Source of the DNA: an uncultured Clostridia bacterium
Lineage (GTDB): Bacteria > Bacillota > Clostridia > TANB77 > CAG-508
Reading direction: 5' to 3'
DNA: 64,000 nt
Assembly (NCBI GenBank): GCA_948896235.1
Contig: CAQUUC010000004.1
Coordinates: 1 to 64,000 of the forward strand
Made by a program: the position numbers and the translations under genes. Shown in pieces: positions 19,302 through 29,137 of the stretch (position 1 is the first letter of the stretch; each line of letters starts with the position of its first letter). The notes beneath the pieces are model-generated. The model saw only the letters and a program-made list of their open reading frames with translations, ran no database searches and was not told the DNA's origin.

Positions 19302-20572
19302 TTAATCATCAACACTTATACGTTCGATATTTGCACCAATATTTTTGAATTTTTCTTCAATATTTTCGTAACCTCTATCAATATGTTCAAGATTATAAAT
19401 TTCAGTAGCACCATTTGCAGAAATACCTGCTATAATAAGTGCTGCACCTGCTCTTAAATCAGTTGCATAAACAGGAGCACCATATAATTCTTCTACACCT
19501 TCAAAAACAGCACTTTTACCTTGTGCAGTAATTTTCGCTCCCATTTTATTTAATTCGTCTGTATATTGAAATCTAGATTCCCAAATACTTTCATTAATAA
19601 TACTTGTACCATCAGATAAAGATAGAACTACACCCATTTGAGGTTGCAAATCAGTAGGAAAACCAGGATATGGTGATGTTTTAATATTAGTTTTATTAGT
19701 TCTTTCATCACACCATACATGAATAGTATCTCCATTTGTTTCCTCAGCATGAGCTCCCATTTCTATAATTTTAGCAGTAATACACTCTAAATGTTTAGTA
19801 ATACAATTTTTAATAACTAAATCACCTCGAGATGCAACAGCAGCAAGCATAAAAGTACCTGCTTCAATTTGGTCTGGAACCACAGAATAAGTAACATCTC
19901 CGTGATAATTTTTCTACTCCATTAATTTTAATAACATCAGTACCTGCCCCACGAACATCGGCGCCCATAGAATTTAAGAAATTTGCAACATCAACAACAT
20001 GGGGTTCTTTTGCGGCATTATCAATAATTGTAGTCCCTTCTGCTAAAACGCTTGCAAGCATAACGTTAATAGTAGCTCCAACAGAAACCATATCCATATA
20101 AATTGAAGTACCCACTAATTTATCAGCATGAGCTGTAATATTACCTTGACCAACTGTAACGGTTGCACCAAGAGCTTCAAAACCTTTAATATGTTGATCA
20201 ATTGGTCTTGCACCAAGCTTACATCCGACCAGGCATACCAACTTGAACATTTTTACATCTGCCAAGTAAAGAGCCAATCAAATAATAAGAAGCCCTAAAT
20301 TTTCTTGTGAGTTCTAAAGGAGCATTAGTGCAAGCAAGATTTCTAGAATCAATAGTAATAGAATTTTTAGAAATCCAAGTAATTTTAGCACCTAGAGCTT
20401 CAATAATTTCTAAAAGACATTTAACATCACTAATATTAGGTAAATTTTCAATAGTACAAATTCCATCATTAAGTAGACTTGCAGGAAGTATTGCAACAGC
20501 AGCATTTTTTGCACCACCTATTGAAACTTCACCTTTTAAACGTGTTTTACCTTTAATAACTAATTTATCCAA
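19302..20572 (-). CDS. murA: UDP-N-acetylglucosamine 1-carboxyvinyltransferase, two CGGA frame breaks
   Basis: MurA makes the first committed peptidoglycan precursor in the cytosol. IGGAKNAAVAILPA carries the catalytic Lys. The first break, CGGA 20227-20224, lies in MPG[G]CKLGARPID: the residue is the invariant second Gly just before the catalytic Cys. The second, CGGA 19902-19899, gives VEKLS[G]DVTYSVVPDQIEAGTF, again a conserved Gly. Without a shift the active-site loop is lost, so expression of this essential enzyme depends on CGGA decoding. Reconstructed length ~422 residues, normal. AGGAGG precedes the ATG. Confidence 0.93.
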
Positions 20573-20608
20573 ATTAAATTCCTCCTAGGAAAGTTTTATA
20601 CATAACAA

Positions 20609-20632
20609 AAATAGAGTATTAATATACTCTAC
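20609..20632 (-). promoter_or_regulatory. small hairpin with T tail upstream of murA
   Basis: On the minus strand TAGAGTAT, loop ATTA, ATACTCTA is followed by TTTTTG. It stands about 40 bases before the murA start, in murA's direction. It could be an attenuator or the end of an upstream transcript. Confidence 0.35.
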
Positions 20633-20743
20633 TAGTAAAAAATATACCATAAATAATTGTTATTTACAACAGTTTTTAGTAATTTGATAAATAAAGTATT
20701 CGATATTAAATATATATGTGTTTAGAAATTATAATAAATTAAG

Positions 20744-20774
20744 ATAAAAAAAGCATCTCATAAAAGAGATACGT
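20744..20774 (-). terminator. terminator of spoIIR
   Basis: Minus strand GTATCTC, loop TTTTAT, GAGATGC, then seven T. Confidence 0.8.
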
Positions 20775-20781
20775 TCTTATT

Positions 20782-21447
20782 TTAATTTTTAGCAGTAGTA
20801 ATCTTTGCATTTTGGAAGAATTCTATAAGCTTAAATTTAAAGCTAATGTTAGAATTCTCTTCATTAGAAATTAGGCTAAATTCTTCGTCTGACAAATCCT
20901 TTTTCATTGCTTCTTTAGATTCATCAGGGACAATACCAGAACTTACATCAACAAAGCATAATGGTGGAAACATTACACACCACCAGTTTTTTCCATCTGC
21001 ATTACCGATTTTGATTCTTAGAGCATCATAATATCCACTAGGTAAACTTATATCACCGTATGTTTTAGTTGGAAATGAAAAGTTGCCTATTTCAACAGTT
21101 ACATCATAATTAAAACCATTATCTTTTATAGTATTCATTGCAACTTGCTTAAATTCATCTAAATGGTCGTTAGCAATTCTAATTGCTTCTTCCTTAGATT
21201 TAGCATCTTTACATATGTCATTCATATATGCTAAAACATTATCACGAACAATGTATTTTAAATCCTGATCTTCCTTACTATCACTGTTGGCAATAACATG
21301 AAGTCTAAACACACTATTTGAAATATCTGCTGATACAGCTTCTACATATGAAAAAGCACAAATAGTTATATATAAGAATAGTAAAAATAAAACTAAAATG
21401 GAATATTTTACTTTTTTACTACATATAATATTTAATAGAGTATTCAT
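20782..21447 (-). CDS. spoIIR: stage II sporulation protein R
   Basis: 221 residues with an N-terminal signal/anchor helix (YSILVLFLLFLYITICAF). The block FRLHVIANSDSKEDQDLKY and the C-terminal NWWCVMFPPLCFVD are hallmarks of SpoIIR, the forespore-secreted signal that triggers SpoIIGA processing of pro-sigma-E. AGGAGG precedes the ATG. Single-gene unit with its own terminator. Confidence 0.95.
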   Translation of the reverse strand: MNTLLNIICSKKVKYSILVLFLLFLYITICAFSYVEAVSADISNSVFRLHVIANSDSKEDQDLKYIVRDNVLAYMNDICKDAKSKEEAIRIANDHLDEFKQVAMNTIKDNGFNYDVTVEIGNFSFPTKTYGDISLPSGYYDALRIKIGNADGKNWWCVMFPPLCFVDVSSGIVPDESKEAMKKDLSDEEFSLISNEENSNISFKFKLIEFFQNAKITTAKN

Positions 21448-21765
21448 AAAACCTCCTATTATTAAGTATAAATTAAAATAATGTAAATATAGTAATTAAT
21501 AATAGTAAATCCTAAATAATTCAAAATAAGAAATTATTAAAAACAATTACTATAATTTTAAATATTTTAAAAAAATACTTAAATTGTAAAAATATCTCTT
21601 TAAAAAAAGTATTAACCAAAATAAAAAAAATATACATATAATTAAAAAGTATATTTGAATGTCGAAAAAATTTTTGTATTTATTGTGAAATATTATTGAC
21701 ATATATTTGTAACAATGGTAAAATTTACCAGTGGTCAAAAACAAAAGAAAAAAGGGGAAGTAAAC
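21448..21765. other. AT-rich divergent intergenic region
   Basis: 318 bases between divergent spoIIR and the 21766 gene. The left part should hold the spoIIR promoter (sigma-F expected, not identifiable by eye). The right part holds a clear sigma-A promoter. No ORF or hairpin of note. Confidence 0.5.
21696..21724 (+). promoter_or_regulatory. promoter of the 21766 gene
   Basis: TTGACA 21696-21701, 17 bp, TAAAAT 21719-21724. Confidence 0.65.
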
Positions 21766-22302
21766 ATGAGAGAAAATGGAAATAATGTAACTAGAGTATG
21801 TAGTTTCTATGTGAATGATTGGCATTTAACTACAATGTTATTGCCTTATATTAATAAAACGATAAATGAAAACAAGAAAGTATTAACAATACTTGAAAGT
21901 GGAATAAAAGATAATATAGAAGAATTACTATCAAAAATGAATTTGAAATCAGAAACACAAAATAGAATATTAGAAATTAACTGGAACAGTAAACCTGTTT
22001 GTAAATTCAGTAAAATTAAAGACGAAATAAGAACACTACTAAAAGATGTACAAGCAATAAACATTATAGTAGATGGAAATAAAGAATATTTAGAAATAGC
22101 AAATAAAAATATAGATAAGGTAACCAAAGATATAAAAGACAAGGAAATAACAGTAATAAATTGTCATGAAATTTCTAAATATAAAGAGATAGATGCAATT
22201 TTAGATAAAAATGATTTTGTACTAAATACCTCTGGTATAAAAGAAATAAAAGAAGTTTTCACGGAATATAAAACAAGTAAAGATAATAAAAAAATAATAT
22301 AA
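21766..22302 (+). CDS. MEDS-like sensory domain protein, hypothetical
   Basis: 178 residues from ATG 21766, preceded by AAAGGGGAAG. The opening RVCSFYVNDWHLTTMLLPYI followed by alternating strands and helices resembles the MEDS (DcmR-type) sensing domain and RecA/KaiC-like nucleotide folds, but no Walker motif is visible. Ends in a charged tail. Stands alone with its own promoter and terminator. Family assignment tentative. Confidence 0.5.
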   Translation: MRENGNNVTRVCSFYVNDWHLTTMLLPYINKTINENKKVLTILESGIKDNIEELLSKMNLKSETQNRILEINWNSKPVCKFSKIKDEIRTLLKDVQAINIIVDGNKEYLEIANKNIDKVTKDIKDKEITVINCHEISKYKEIDAILDKNDFVLNTSGIKEIKEVFTEYKTSKDNKKII

Positions 22303-22313
22303 AACTATAAAAT

Positions 22314-22352
22314 AGTGAATAGTTAAAAGTGCAAAATTTTAATTATTCATTA
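22314..22352 (+). terminator. terminator-like hairpin
   Basis: GTGAATAGTTAAAAGTG pairs imperfectly with TTTTAATTATTCATTAT and is followed by GTTTTTT. Confidence 0.55.
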
Positions 22353-22474
22353 TTGTTTTTTATTATCGTTATAAGGAAACTTTGACTATTGACTTATTAT
22401 AAATTTTGGTATAATATATTAGCATTAATAAGCATACTATTTTATAGTATAACAAGCTGAAGGGAAGTAATCAG

Positions 22475-23722
22475 ATGGATGAGAAATTAGAACAAGTTGA
22501 AAAAATATTAAAAAAATATAAACAAGAACAATTATTAAGATGTTATGATAAGTTAATTGAAGCTAAAAAAGAAGAATTATTAGATCAAATATTAAAAATA
22601 GATTTTGATCATATGAAAAAATTATATGAAGAAACCAAAACAAAAAAACATTTTGATAATTTTGAAATTAAACCATTAGCATACATTGACAAACAAAAGT
22701 TAGAAAAAGATGACAAAGAAAAATTAGAAAAAGATGGAATAGAAATAATTAAAAGTGGAAAATATGCAGTAGTAACTATGGCAGGAGGACAAGGAACAAG
22801 ACTTGGACATGATGGACCAAAAGGAACCTTTGAATTAGATGTAAATCCTAAAAGGCCATTATTTACACTATTATCAGAAACTATTAGAGAAGCTATAGAA
22901 AAATATGATGCAGTTATTCCATGGTATATAATGACTAGTAAAGAAAATAATTCTCAAACACAAGAATTCTTTAAACGCCATAATTATTTTGAAATGGGAG
23001 AAGAAAATGTAAAATTCTTTATTCAAAATGAAATGCCAATGATAGATACTACTGGAAAAATATTAGTTGATGATAAAGGAATGGTAAAGCAAGCAGCAGA
23101 TGGACATGGTGGAATTTTCGAAGCAATGAGAAAAGAAGGAATACTACAAGATATGCGTAGTAGAGGAATAGAATGGATTTTCATTGCAGGAGTAGATAAT
23201 GTACTTGCAAAAATGGTAGATCCAATTCTTACTGGGCTTGCAATGAATTCAAAATGTTTAGCAGCAGGTAAATCAGTTGTAAAAAATAATCCTAAAGAAA
23301 AAGTAGGAGTATTTTGTAAAAAAGATGGTAGACCAAGTGTTATAGAATATACAGAGATTACAGATGAAATGGCAGAAGCAGTTGATGAAAATGGTGAATT
23401 ACTATATGGAGAATCACATATACTATGTAATTTATTTAATATAAAAGCAATTGAGGAAATATCAATAAACAAATTACCATACCATAGTGCATTTAAAAAA
23501 GCAAAATATATAGATGAAAATGGAGTTATAGTAGTGCCTCAAGAACCAAATGCATACAAATTTGAAGCATTCATATTTGATGCTTTTGAAAGATTAAACA
23601 ATATGTCTATTATGAGAGTAAAAAGAGAAGAAGAGTTTGCACCTGTAAAAAATGCAGAAGGTGTAGATAGCCCAGAAACTGCTAAAAATTTATATTTAGA
23701 CTTTATAAAAAATAAGAACTAA
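22475..23722 (+). CDS. UTP-sugar uridylyltransferase (UDPGP / UDP-N-acetylglucosamine pyrophosphorylase family)
   Basis: 415 residues. The nucleotide-binding signature VVTMAGGQGTRLGHDGPKGTFEL, the segment QAADGHGGIFEAM and the sugar-binding region EPNAYKFEAFIFDAFE match the eukaryotic-type UDPGP family also found in Clostridia. It would form UDP-GlcNAc or a related UDP-sugar from UTP and sugar-1-phosphate. The next gene is a phosphohexomutase, so the pair could supply UDP-sugars for cell-wall and glycolipid synthesis (murA and the glycosyltransferase at 32518 use such donors). Confidence 0.85.
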   Translation: MDEKLEQVEKILKKYKQEQLLRCYDKLIEAKKEELLDQILKIDFDHMKKLYEETKTKKHFDNFEIKPLAYIDKQKLEKDDKEKLEKDGIEIIKSGKYAVVTMAGGQGTRLGHDGPKGTFELDVNPKRPLFTLLSETIREAIEKYDAVIPWYIMTSKENNSQTQEFFKRHNYFEMGEENVKFFIQNEMPMIDTTGKILVDDKGMVKQAADGHGGIFEAMRKEGILQDMRSRGIEWIFIAGVDNVLAKMVDPILTGLAMNSKCLAAGKSVVKNNPKEKVGVFCKKDGRPSVIEYTEITDEMAEAVDENGELLYGESHILCNLFNIKAIEEISINKLPYHSAFKKAKYIDENGVIVVPQEPNAYKFEAFIFDAFERLNNMSIMRVKREEEFAPVKNAEGVDSPETAKNLYLDFIKNKN

Positions 23723-23728
23723 TTATTA

Positions 23729-23768
23729 TAAAAAGTTAGATGAAAAAAATTGACATCTAACTTTTTTA
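23729..23768 (+). terminator. intrinsic terminator
   Basis: AAAAAGTTAGATG, AT-rich loop, CATCTAACTTTTTTA. Confidence 0.88.
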
Positions 23769-23835
23769 GTTATAGAATACAGCTATAAAAAATGGTTCCA
23801 TTAAACCAATGATTAATGGGGAAAGGAAAAAATGT

Positions 23836-25563
23836 ATGGAAGAATATTTAAAAAAATATGAAGAATGGTGCAATAATCCAAATTTTGATGAAGAAACAAA
23901 AAAGGAATTAATAAGTATAAAGGGTAACGTTGAAGAAATAAAAGATAGGTTTTATAAGGACTTAGAATTTGGTACAGCAGGGCTTAGAGGAGTAATTGGA
24001 ATAGGAACAAACAGAATGAACCGCTATACAGTTGGAAAAGCAACACAAGGTTTAGCAAATTATATTATAAAAAAAGGTGTTAGCGAAAAAGGAGTAGCAA
24101 TTAGTTACGATTCAAGACATATGTCAAAAGAATTTAGTGAACAAACTGCATTAATATTAAATGCAAATGGAATAAAAACATATGTATTTGAAGAACTAAG
24201 ACCAGTTCCAGAATTATCATTTGCAACAAGAGAACTTGGATGTACAGCTGGAATAATGATTACAGCAAGTCATAATCCACCAAAATATAATGGATACAAA
24301 GTATATTGGGAAGATGGAGCACAAATTGTATCACCAATAGATAAAGATATAATAAATGAAGTAAAACAAGTAGAAGATTATTCAAAAATAAAAACAATGT
24401 CAAAAGAAGAAGCAATTGAAAAAGGACTATATAATACAGTATTAGAAGAAATAGATTCAAAATATATAGAAGAACTAAAGGGATTATCATTAAATAAAGA
24501 TATAATAAAAGAACAAGCAAAAAATCTAAAAATAGTATATACACCATTACATGGAACAGGTGCAAAACCAGTTAAAAGAATATTAGGGGAATTGGGATTT
24601 GAAGAAGTTTATGTGGTACCAGAACAAGAATTACCTGATGGAAATTTTCCAACAGTAGATTACCCAAATCCAGAAGATCCAAAAGCATTCAAACTTGCAA
24701 TTGAACTTGCAAAAAAAGTAGATGCAGATATAATAACTGCGACAGATCCTGATGCAGATAGACTAGGGGTATTTGCAAAAGATTCAAAAACAGGAGAATA
24801 TAAAACATTCACAGGAAATATGTCAGCAATGCTAATTGCAGAATATGTATTAAACCAAAGAAAAGAAAAAGGTATACTACAACCAAATGGTGTATTTATA
24901 AAAACAATAGTATCAACAAATTTAGCAGATGCTATTGCTAAAGGATATAATCTAGAATTAGTAGAAGTTCTAACAGGATTTAAATATATAGGACAAAAAA
25001 TAAGAGAATTTGAACAAACAGGTGATAAAACATATGCATTTGGATTTGAGGAAAGTTATGGATGTCTAGTTGGAACACATGCAAGAGATAAAGACGGAAT
25101 AACAGCAGTAATGATGCTATGTGAAGCAGCAGCATACTACAAATCTAAAGGATTAACACTTTGTGACCAAATGGATAATATATATAAGAAATATGGTTAT
25201 TATAAAGAAGCTGCGGAATCAATAACAATAGAGGGAGCAGAAGGTGCAGAAAGAATAAAACAAATAATGGAAGATTTAAGAAAAAATGCACCAACACAAA
25301 TTGGAGATTATAAAGTAAAAGCTATAAAAGATTATAGTATAAGTGAAGCTAAAGATTTAGAAACAGGAAAAGTCACAAAAATAGAATTACCAGTATCAAA
25401 TGTATTATACTATGAATTAGAAGACGATGCGTGGTGCTGTGCTCGTCCATCAGGAACAGAACCAAAGATAAAATTCTATATGGGAATAAAAGAGACAAGT
25501 GACGAAAAGGCGAATGAAAAACTAGAAGAATTAAAACAAGCAGTATTAAATATGGTAAAATAA
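23836..25563 (+). CDS. pgcA: phosphoglucomutase/phosphomannomutase
   Basis: About 575 residues from ATG 23836, 8 bases after GGGGAAAGGA (ATG 23809 also in frame). Four-domain alpha-D-phosphohexomutase: phosphoserine loop TASHNPPKYNGYK, metal loop TDPDADRLG, sugar loop GFEESYGCL and phosphate site RPSGTEPKIKFY. It interconverts hexose-6- and hexose-1-phosphate. Length fits the PgcA subgroup. Frame intact; no in-frame CGG. Confidence 0.93.
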   Translation: MEEYLKKYEEWCNNPNFDEETKKELISIKGNVEEIKDRFYKDLEFGTAGLRGVIGIGTNRMNRYTVGKATQGLANYIIKKGVSEKGVAISYDSRHMSKEFSEQTALILNANGIKTYVFEELRPVPELSFATRELGCTAGIMITASHNPPKYNGYKVYWEDGAQIVSPIDKDIINEVKQVEDYSKIKTMSKEEAIEKGLYNTVLEEIDSKYIEELKGLSLNKDIIKEQAKNLKIVYTPLHGTGAKPVKRILGELGFEEVYVVPEQELPDGNFPTVDYPNPEDPKAFKLAIELAKKVDADIITATDPDADRLGVFAKDSKTGEYKTFTGNMSAMLIAEYVLNQRKEKGILQPNGVFIKTIVSTNLADAIAKGYNLELVEVLTGFKYIGQKIREFEQTGDKTYAFGFEESYGCLVGTHARDKDGITAVMMLCEAAAYYKSKGLTLCDQMDNIYKKYGYYKEAAESITIEGAEGAERIKQIMEDLRKNAPTQIGDYKVKAIKDYSISEAKDLETGKVTKIELPVSNVLYYELEDDAWCCARPSGTEPKIKFYMGIKETSDEKANEKLEELKQAVLNMVK

Positions 25564-25568
25564 AAAGG

Positions 25569-25606
25569 AAAATCCACCAGTACAGAATTCGTATTGGTGG
25601 ATTTTG
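25569..25606. terminator. bidirectional terminator
   Basis: AAAATCCACCA...TTGGTGGATTTT between pgcA (plus) and the minus-strand cassette at 25613; T or A runs flank both sides. Confidence 0.85.
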
Positions 25607-25612
25607 GATATT

Positions 25613-25846
25613 TCAGATTCGTTCTTCAATCCAGTCTGCCAAATAATCAAACAGCGAAGTCAAAAAATTAATTAAATAGCTAGACATAAATGCTGTTATT
25701 ATAACAATGATGAGAAGAACGGTTTTTGATACAAATGGCTCCAGTGCAAACATCATGATAAGAATAGCAATTATCAAAATAATAATCAACGAATCTCTTC
25801 CTACTTGGCATAACCGCCAAATACCATGTAGTATTTTTTTTCTCAT
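25613..25846 (-). CDS. two-span small membrane protein (cassette)
   Basis: 77 residues: a short basic N-terminus, then two hydrophobic helices (SLIIILIIAILIMMFAL and VLLIIVIITAFMSSYLI) and an acidic end with WIEERI. AAAGGAGG precedes the ATG. Contains in-frame CGG at 25816-25814 (TGG CGG TTA) read through as sense. No family recognised. Composition is richer in G/C than neighbours. It is convergent with pgcA and divergent from the next cassette. Confidence 0.65.
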   Translation of the reverse strand: MRKKILHGIWRLCQVGRDSLIIILIIAILIMMFALEPFVSKTVLLIIVIITAFMSSYLINFLTSLFDYLADWIEERI

Positions 25847-25944
25847 AAGATGTCCTCCTTTAGATATATACTACTAAACAACTATATATATTATTATATA
25901 AGTATTTTAGGTAATTTACAAGTAATCCTAGATAAAATCAGGAA

Positions 25945-25972
25945 TTGACTAATTATGTAAATGATATATAAT
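25945..25972 (+). promoter_or_regulatory. promoter of the 26004 cassette
   Basis: TTGACT 25945-25950, 16 bp, TATAAT 25967-25972. Confidence 0.75.
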
Positions 25973-26003
25973 ATACATATCAACGAGTAAAGGAGGATGT
26001 TTT

Positions 26004-26228
26004 ATGACCAAGATGGTGATAACAGAAAAAAGCTTCTCCAAACGGGAAGTATACCGTATTGTAAACAAATATTATCAAGGTGAATTCACAATGCGGTACA
26101 AGAGAGGACAGATTTATTTGTTCTTTCCAAACAAAGATCTGCGACATTCACATGTAGAGCAGATTGCCAAATCATTTGGTATGTCTATCATCTCTGAATC
26201 ATTCGTGAGAGCTGTTATCGGATACTGA
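26004..26228 (+). CDS. small basic hypothetical protein (cassette)
   Basis: 74 residues, basic, with alternating strands and helices and no membrane segment. Strong AAAGGAGG. Visibly higher GC than neighbouring genes, with codons such as CTG, CGG, CGT and GCC that are rare next door. Two in-frame CGG codons (26043, AAA CGG GAA; 26094, ATG CGG TAC) do not break the frame. Complete unit: promoter, gene, terminator. Family unknown. Confidence 0.7.
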   Translation: MTKMVITEKSFSKREVYRIVNKYYQGEFTMRYKRGQIYLFFPNKDLRHSHVEQIAKSFGMSIISESFVRAVIGY

Positions 26229-26250
26229 TCTGAAGAGACATTCTAAAAAA

Positions 26251-26278
26251 GAGGGGGCTAATTACTTAGCCTCCTTTT
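26251..26278. terminator. terminator between the 26004 cassette and ttcA-like gene
   Basis: GGGGGCTAA, loop TTAC, TTAGCCTCC, followed by TTTT. It overlaps the 3' end of the convergent minus-strand gene. Confidence 0.8.
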
Positions 26279-26981
26279 CCCATCCTTTTATATTACTTCT
26301 CTTAATTGCACCATATAAATTAGCTCTAATGTGAGGAATATCTACTTTTAAATCCTTAATCATTTTTTTCATATCTTCTCTTTTAGAAACCCCATCCATA
26401 GGACAAGATTTTTTCATAATAGTTATATTATTTCTTTTAATAAAATTTCTAATTTCTTTTTCAGGAGCATAAATAAGTGGTCTAATAAGGGTTATTTTTG
26501 ACCTATCCATATAACTTATAGGAGCAAAAGTTGAAATAGAGCCAGTATAAAACAAATTAAGTAAAAAAGTTTCAAGAACATCATCTTCATTATGCCCTAA
26601 AGCAATTTTATTACAACCTTCACGAATAGCCACACTATTTAAAATGCCACGACGTAAATTAGCACATAAAGAACAAGGATTTTTTTCATCTCTAATATCA
26701 AAAACAATTTCTTTAATATGGCTAATTTCTTCAAAAAAAGGTACTTCAAGATCTTCACAAGTTTTTCTTAATAAATCACTATCAAAATATTCAAAACCAG
26801 GGTTAACTGAAACAGCAATAATGTCGAATTTTTTAGGATAGAACCTTTGTAAAGCTTTAAAGCCCATAAGCATACTAATTGAATCTTTACCACCAGATAA
26901 TCCAACAGCAATTTTATCGCCATCATCAATCATATTATAATCTTCAATCGCTTTTCTCATATAACCCAAAATCTTTTGCAT
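26262..26981 (-). CDS. TtcA-like tRNA thiolation PP-loop ATPase
   Basis: 239 residues. The PP-loop GLSGGKDSISML, the CSLC pair that binds an iron-sulfur cluster, and GHNEDDVLETFLLNLF place it in the TtcA/TtuA group that modifies tRNA (2-thiocytidine 32 or similar). A second CP motif (CPMDG) lies near the end. The exact target tRNA is not known; tRNA modification is worth noting because decoding in this organism seems unusual. Confidence 0.85.
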   Translation of the reverse strand: MQKILGYMRKAIEDYNMIDDGDKIAVGLSGGKDSISMLMGFKALQRFYPKKFDIIAVSVNPGFEYFDSDLLRKTCEDLEVPFFEEISHIKEIVFDIRDEKNPCSLCANLRRGILNSVAIREGCNKIALGHNEDDVLETFLLNLFYTGSISTFAPISYMDRSKITLIRPLIYAPEKEIRNFIKRNNITIMKKSCPMDGVSKREDMKKMIKDLKVDIPHIRANLYGAIKRSNIKGWEKEAK

Positions 26982-27145
26982 AACAAACTCCTTATAAAGA
27001 TAATTTATAAATAATTATACAGTCTTATTACACAATTTTCAACAAAAAAGAATTAAAAAAAATTAAATATATTGGAAAATTTAGTTAAAAAATACCGAAG
27101 AAGTATCACAAAAATAAAAATATAATCTTTATAATATAAAGAAAA

Positions 27146-27168
27146 GCTGGCACAAAATAGTGCCAGCA
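27146..27168 (-). terminator. terminator of the 27178 cassette
   Basis: GCTGGCAC, loop, GTGCCAGC followed on the minus strand by TTTTC. Confidence 0.85.
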
Positions 27169-27177
27169 CAAGGAGAA

Positions 27178-27432
27178 TTATGGACTAGACTGGTAGAGTT
27201 GAAAGAGTTGATCAATAGCCTCAGAAAAGTTTGCCTTCAACATATTTGCATATGCATCAAGATACTCATCAGATATGTCTTCCCCCAATTCAAATGATGG
27301 TCTAAAATAAATACTGTTTCCATCACAAGAGATTAGAAGGTCAAGGTAAATTGTACCTAGTCTGACAACAGGAACTTTGTCTTCGTGCTCTTTTTTTAGA
27401 GCGGGGTTGAATTGTACAATCTTCTTATCCAT
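27178..27432 (-). CDS. hypothetical protein (cassette)
   Basis: 84 residues, acidic, soluble, opening MDKKIVQFNPALKKEH. AAAGGAG upstream, promoter and terminator of its own. More G/C than neighbours. No in-frame CGG codon. Family not recognised. Confidence 0.65.
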   Translation of the reverse strand: MDKKIVQFNPALKKEHEDKVPVVRLGTIYLDLLISCDGNSIYFRPSFELGEDISDEYLDAYANMLKANFSEAIDQLFQLYQSSP

Positions 27433-27464
27433 AAGCAGCTCCTTTCTATCATATAGATAAGAAT

Positions 27465-27493
27465 ATTATAACATATTAACATAAAGTAATCAA
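27465..27493 (-). promoter_or_regulatory. promoter of the 27178 cassette
   Basis: Minus strand TTGATT (27493-27488), 17 bp, TATAAT (27470-27465). Confidence 0.7.
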
Positions 27494-27590
27494 ATATAAA
27501 ATTTTTGTTATATTTTTATGATGAAGAAAAAATATTAGTTAAAGTATTGATTAATATTTGTAAATATTATAAAATTTATGAGGGTAAAAT

Positions 27591-27666
<76 letters not shown>

Positions 27667-27736
27667 AAATTGTTTTGTAAGAATTAGAAATAGTGAAAAA
27701 AGCTAAGTATGATATTAATTAAAGAAAGAGCAATAA

Positions 27737-28195
27737 ATGGAAGAAAAATTTATGAAAGAAGCCTTAAAAGAGGCTAAAAAAGCATACGATAAATTAGAAG
27801 TACCAGTTGGAGTAGTAATAGTAAATAACGGAAAAATAATTGCAAGAGCACATAACGTAAAAGAAGAAAAACAAGATACTACAAGACATGCAGAAATAAT
27901 CGCAATTCAAAAAGCTAGTAAAAAATTAAATAATTGGAGACTAACAAATTGTGAAATGTATGTTACATTAGAACCTTGTTCAATGTGTGCAGGTGCATTA
28001 ATTCAGTCTAGAATAAAAAAAGTATATATAGGAACAATGGATCCAAAAACAGGAGCGTGTGGATCTGTTTTAAATCTATTAGAGGATTTTACATTTAATC
28101 ATAAAGTAGAAATAGAAACAGGAATATTACAAAAAGAATGCGAAGAATTATTAAAAAATTTTTTTAAGGAATTAAGAAAAATAAAAAACAAATAA
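27737..28195 (+). CDS. tadA: tRNA-specific adenosine deaminase
   Basis: 152 residues. Zinc site TRHAEIIAI and LEPCSMCAGALIQSRI. TadA converts A34 to inosine in tRNA-Arg(ACG), the tRNA at 5423, allowing CGT/CGC/CGA decoding. It lies between tRNA-Arg(CCT) and tRNA-Ser(CGA), a frequent arrangement. Ordinary length. Confidence 0.94.
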   Translation: MEEKFMKEALKEAKKAYDKLEVPVGVVIVNNGKIIARAHNVKEEKQDTTRHAEIIAIQKASKKLNNWRLTNCEMYVTLEPCSMCAGALIQSRIKKVYIGTMDPKTGACGSVLNLLEDFTFNHKVEIETGILQKECEELLKNFFKELRKIKNK

Positions 28196-28201
28196 GCATA
28201 T

Positions 28202-28294
<93 letters not shown>

Positions 28295-28357
28295 AACTAT
28301 ATATATGAAGATTTAAAAGTACAGAATTTGTAAAACAAATTTTGAAAGGAGAAAGCT

Positions 28358-29077
28358 GTGGATAGAAAAAGCTTTATAAAAAAATATATTGCAATATTTG
28401 TTGTAGCAATTATTGCAGTTGTAATATTAAGTATAATGGTAAAATATAGTGTTGAGGGTGAAACTAATATCCCATTTAAAATATCTAAGATAATGATAAT
28501 AAGTACGGCAGGAGGAACAGAAAAAGAAAAATCTAATACTAAATGGAATTTGAACCTTTTGCAAAGTAATGATATTTATATAGATATAATTAAAAATAAA
28601 AACTATTCGGAAGAAGAGATAATAGATAAAATTATAATAAATAATTTTAAAGTAGAAAGAAAACCAACAAAAGGAAATGTAAATATATATAGGCCAAATA
28701 CTGGAATATTTAATAATAAAGAAGAATATAAAATAGATAAGGAATTAGTATATGTAGGAGATGAGGCTTCAAACCTTGAAAATTTAAAAATAGCAAATCA
28801 AGGTGGACTAATATTGTTAAGATGTATAAATGAAAATTTAGGAGATTATATATCAGATGTGGATGAAGAAATTAGACATGATGGAACGTTACTTGGAAAG
28901 ATAGGCTTGTCAAATGAAGAAATAAAATTTAGTATATCATTTGATATTATAATAGAACTAAAATCAGGGAAAAAATATAAAACAGAAATAGAAGCTAAAA
29001 TGCCTAGTGGAAATCTTATAGAAGAAGGAACAACAAATTATCAAATAAATGGAAATGATATAGTATTTAAGAGATAA
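28358..29077 (+). CDS. hypothetical membrane-anchored protein
   Basis: 239 residues from GTG 28358, with AAAGGAG 7 bases upstream. An N-terminal helix (KYIAIFVVAIIAVVILSIMV) anchors an extracytoplasmic domain rich in beta-strands that ends with a KMPSGNLIEEGTTNYQ-like region. No family recognised. Lies between tRNA-Ser and the SRP RNA. Confidence 0.65.
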   Translation: MDRKSFIKKYIAIFVVAIIAVVILSIMVKYSVEGETNIPFKISKIMIISTAGGTEKEKSNTKWNLNLLQSNDIYIDIIKNKNYSEEEIIDKIIINNFKVERKPTKGNVNIYRPNTGIFNNKEEYKIDKELVYVGDEASNLENLKIANQGGLILLRCINENLGDYISDVDEEIRHDGTLLGKIGLSNEEIKFSISFDIIIELKSGKKYKTEIEAKMPSGNLIEEGTTNYQINGNDIVFKR

Positions 29078-29096
29078 AAAAACATACAAATATCTA

Positions 29097-29125
29097 TTGC
29101 TAAAATTAATATTTTAGGCTATAAT
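29097..29125 (+). promoter_or_regulatory. promoter of the SRP RNA gene
   Basis: TTGCTA 29097-29102, 17 bp, TATAAT 29120-29125. Confidence 0.75.
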
Positions 29126-29137
29126 ACATATGATACC

